Shown in pieces: positions 15,106 to 15,933 of a DNA stretch of 15,933 nucleotides; within the stretch, counting starts at the first letter, position 1; each line of letters starts with the position of its first letter. The stretch comes from an uncultured Mailhella sp. GTDB lineage: Bacteria; Desulfobacterota; Desulfovibrionia; Desulfovibrionales; Desulfovibrionaceae. The DNA lies in assembly GCA_948482415.1 (NCBI GenBank), contig CAOMFZ010000032.1:1-15933 (forward strand). The letters run 5' to 3'. The position numbers and the translations under genes are program-made. The notes under the pieces were generated by a model that worked only from the letters and a program-made list of their open reading frames with translations, was not told the origin of the DNA and did not search any database.

Positions 15106-15139
15106 TTTTTTGTAAAAAGGTATACCTTTTTACAAAAAA
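15106..15139. repeat. 34-bp perfect palindrome, operator-like
   Basis: Each arm is 17 bases, with no spacer. The left arm runs TTTTTTGTAAAAAGGTA and the right arm is its exact reverse complement, centred on GGTATACC between 15122 and 15123. The next pair outwards (15105/15140) is a mismatch. The absence of a loop and of a following T-run argues against a terminator and for a dimeric DNA-binding protein. The half-site TTTTGTAAAAAGGT recurs at 15193-15206, so a family of sites exists here. Confidence 0.85.
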
Positions 15140-15159
15140 ATATTTGCACGAATTTACTT

Positions 15160-15223
15160 GTGGAAAAAGGTCTGTAAAAAGTAAAAATAACATTTTGTAA
15201 AAAGGTTATTGACCTTTTTCCAC
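15160..15223. repeat. 13-bp inverted repeat enclosing further AAAAAGGT half-sites
   Basis: GTGGAAAAAGGTC (15160-15172) and GACCTTTTTCCAC (15211-15223) are exact inverted copies around 38 bases. Inside lies TTTTGTAAAAAGGT (15193-15206). AAAAAGGT with ACCTTTTT (15199-15206 and 15212-15219) also makes a local inverted pair with a 5-base spacer. With the 34-bp palindrome this gives five AAAAAGGT half-sites within 106 bases. The last ones overlap the putative -35 region of the helicase gene, as expected for an operator. Confidence 0.75.
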
Positions 15224-15235
15224 TTTTCCTATAAC
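15209..15235 (+). promoter_or_regulatory. Candidate promoter of the helicase/methylase gene
   Basis: TTGACC (15209-15214) and TATAAC (15230-15235) are good -35 and -10 matches but only 15 bases apart, which is short for sigma-70 and typical of regulated promoters. The operator half-site at 15212-15219 overlaps the -35. An AAGGAT site (15244-15249) and the ATG at 15255 follow. Confidence 0.4.
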
Positions 15236-15254
15236 TTCAAATTAAGGATTTTGT

Positions 15255-15933
15255 ATGGCAAAGAAAAAATCTGCACAAAGGCAGTTCAGCCTTTTGGAAT
15301 TGATACCTGAATGTATCGAAAACCTGAGGCAGGAATGTGAAAAGGAAGAAGCATACACAAGGCGTATGCTTGGAAGTGATCAACCTGTAACCAATAAGGA
15401 GAATGAATATGTTAGACAGACAAATGGCAGCCGGACAAATAGCAATGAAAGTAATGGACAGAGAAGTTTTCAACTGGCTGGATTGGATGATGCCAAACTT
15501 CTCATCAACAACAGCCCTGAAAATCCTGGACAGATGGGCGCTGAACAGTCCGGAGAAATTGAAAGAAATGGAACAGCCTCGGAACAGAGGAGAACTGTTC
15601 AACAGGTTCGCAGGACAAGTGGAACAGGAGACCGAAGCGATGGAAACGAGCAGATATTGGGATTTGATAGACAGCGGACTGAACCACTGGGAAGCATTGG
15701 AAATGATGGGGATAAAAACAGAACTTTAACAAACTATGTTATCACCGAAAGTGATAACATAGGAGTTGGAACTCCAAAACAAAAGTACCGGAACAATATT
15801 AATGCTCTTAGAGTTCTTTATCATTTACGAAAAGAAAAAGCGGCGTCCGCAACCAAAGAAGAGCAGGCGATTCTTGTAAAATATGTTGGCTGGGGCGGAC
15901 TTCCTCAAGTTTTTGATGAGCAAAATCAGGACT
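15255..15933 (+). CDS. Large helicase/N6-adenine methylase of mobile elements, N-terminal part (3' end outside the window)
   Basis: The frame is open from ATG 15255 (AAGGAT at 15244-15249) to the window edge, 226 codons. Residues 1-50 are a basic then helical N-terminus (MAKKKSAQRQFSLLELIPEC). Residues 52-158 are a Gly/Asn/Ser/Gln/Arg/Glu-rich, low-complexity linker. From about residue 160 the sequence resembles the conserved opening of the giant SNF2-type helicase/N12-class adenine methylase proteins carried by plasmids and ICEs: DNIGVGTPKQKYRNNINALR, then ATKEEQAILVKYVGWGGLPQ and VFDEQNQD. In that family a methylase domain (NPPY-type motif) and DEAD/SNF2 helicase motifs follow, here beyond the edge. 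Its function in the elements is not settled; antirestriction or modification of transferred DNA is usually proposed. The linker overlaps a second frame (15409-15729), and G+C is higher than in the preceding block. Confidence 0.85.
   Translation, partial: MAKKKSAQRQFSLLELIPECIENLRQECEKEEAYTRRMLGSDQPVTNKENEYVRQTNGSRTNSNESNGQRSFQLAGLDDAKLLINNSPENPGQMGAEQSGEIERNGTASEQRRTVQQVRRTSGTGDRSDGNEQILGFDRQRTEPLGSIGNDGDKNRTLTNYVITESDNIGVGTPKQKYRNNINALRVLYHLRKEKAASATKEEQAILVKYVGWGGLPQVFDEQNQD
15396..15402 (+). promoter_or_regulatory. Internal Shine-Dalgarno of the nested ORF
   Basis: AAGGAGA lies inside the helicase gene, 6 bases before ATG 15409 in the +1 frame. A near-consensus site at correct spacing in front of a long open frame is the main direct sign that the nested ORF is translated. 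Confidence 0.6.
15409..15729 (+). CDS. Overprinted 106-aa ORF nested in the helicase linker (+1 frame)
   Basis: This frame lies wholly inside the helicase/methylase gene, in the +1 frame. ATG 15409 is 6 bases after AAGGAGA (15396-15402); an earlier ATG at 15403 is too close to that site. The translation looks like a folded protein: MLDRQMAAGQIAMKVMDREV, then FNWLDWMMP, TTALKILDRWAL, a NRGELFNRFAGQVEQETEA helix and a final SRYWDLIDSGLNHWEALEMM, rich in Trp and Met with amphipathic helices. The other frame over the same bases is a low-complexity linker. The overlap covers almost exactly that linker and ends where the helicase frame becomes recognisable, and a stem-loop follows the stop. I know no family. 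Both frames may be used, or this one may be an old gene overrun by the helicase. It is inference from composition and the Shine-Dalgarno. Confidence 0.55.
   Translation: MLDRQMAAGQIAMKVMDREVFNWLDWMMPNFSSTTALKILDRWALNSPEKLKEMEQPRNRGELFNRFAGQVEQETEAMETSRYWDLIDSGLNHWEALEMMGIKTEL
15734..15762 (+). other. 12-bp stem-loop within the helicase gene
   Basis: CTATGTTATCAC and GTGATAACATAG are perfect inverted copies around a CGAAA loop. The structure begins 5 bases after the stop of the nested ORF and lies in the codons for YVITESDNIG of the helicase frame. There is no T-run after it, so it is not an ordinary terminator. It may be an mRNA structure that protects or separates the nested reading frame, or a protein-binding site. 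Confidence 0.7.

Larger units (their letters stand above)
14809..15254. other. AT-rich intergenic control region between divergent transcripts
   Basis: About 445 bases without a convincing gene, separating the minus-strand small-protein pair from the plus-strand helicase gene. It holds the candidate promoter of the pair (14826-14854), an 11-bp direct repeat ATTTCCTTGTC at 14863-14873 and 14963-14973, exactly 100 bases apart, and then the palindrome/half-site array at 15106-15223. Runs of A5-A7 and T5-T8 recur along 14900-15220, so the DNA is probably bent. The open frame at 14928-15200 crosses the palindrome, has no Shine-Dalgarno and is not credible. Confidence 0.7.

Noticed and set aside
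15106..15139. Palindrome as a rho-independent terminator
   Set aside because: It has no loop, a weak AT stem and no gene ending just upstream on either strand.
15159..15167. DnaA box (TGTGGAAAA, one mismatch to TTATCCACA on the other strand)
   Set aside because: A single imperfect match in AT-rich DNA that is already part of the 13-bp inverted repeat is not enough to call an origin.
14928..15200. 90-codon plus-strand frame in the intergenic region
   Set aside because: It has no Shine-Dalgarno, runs through the 34-bp palindrome and half-sites, and its Phe/Leu/Lys-rich composition simply reflects A and T runs.
15237..15602. 121-codon minus-strand frame opposite the helicase start
   Set aside because: It is antisense to the helicase and nested frames, has no Shine-Dalgarno and would cross the promoter region.

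Overview
This window reads as the accessory backbone of a conjugative plasmid or an integrative and conjugative element (ICE) from a Gram-negative (outer-membrane-bearing) bacterium. The outer membrane is implied by a secretin lipoprotein. The gene set is an R64/IncI-type or PFGI-1-type thin (type IVb) conjugative pilus cluster, preceded by a plasmid-type primase tail and a type IA topoisomerase and followed by the start of a very large helicase/N6-adenine methylase of the kind carried by mobile elements. I cannot name the genus from the sequence. The pilus genes have moderate G+C (29 of 60 bases in 5401-5460), while the accessory block after them is more AT-rich (18 of 60 in 14101-14160).

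Layout. 1-1062: C-terminal end of a TraC/ArdC-type Toprim primase, cut by the window edge. 1073-3256: type IA DNA topoisomerase with three C-terminal zinc ribbons. 3258-12800: the pilus operon in the order pilL (TcpQ domain), pilN (secretin), pilO, pilP, pilQ (assembly ATPase), pilR (GspF-like platform), pilS (major prepilin), a pilM-like gene, pilV (tip prepilin), pilT (R64 naming: lytic transglycosylase), pilU (prepilin peptidase). Nearly all are joined by ATGA or short overlaps. 12772-13341: a secreted stand-alone phage tail-collar protein coupled to the operon. 13355-14498: two unknown genes, both with a CPxC motif, ending at a bidirectional terminator (14504-14523). 14531-14808, minus strand: two translationally coupled small membrane proteins (58 and 33 aa). 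14809-15254: AT-rich intergenic region holding a 34-bp perfect palindrome and further copies of the same half-site, probably the control region of the next transcript. 15255 to the end: the N-terminal part of the giant helicase/methylase. Inside its low-complexity linker a second, protein-like 106-codon frame with its own Shine-Dalgarno lies in the +1 frame (15409-15729), and a 12-bp stem-loop follows it directly.

How it fits together. PilU would process the PilS and PilV prepilins, which share an unusual KKSNA junction. PilQ and PilR polymerise them, PilO/PilP/PilL form the envelope bridge, PilN is the outer-membrane pore and PilT opens peptidoglycan. PilV, and possibly the secreted collar protein, would act at the tip in recipient recognition. 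The primase and topoisomerase serve DNA processing around transfer or replication. No relaxase, coupling protein, integrase, replication protein or shufflon recombinase lies in the window. The observations most worth following are the overprinted gene at 15409-15729, the operator-like array before the helicase gene, and the two uncharacterised cargo gene pairs.
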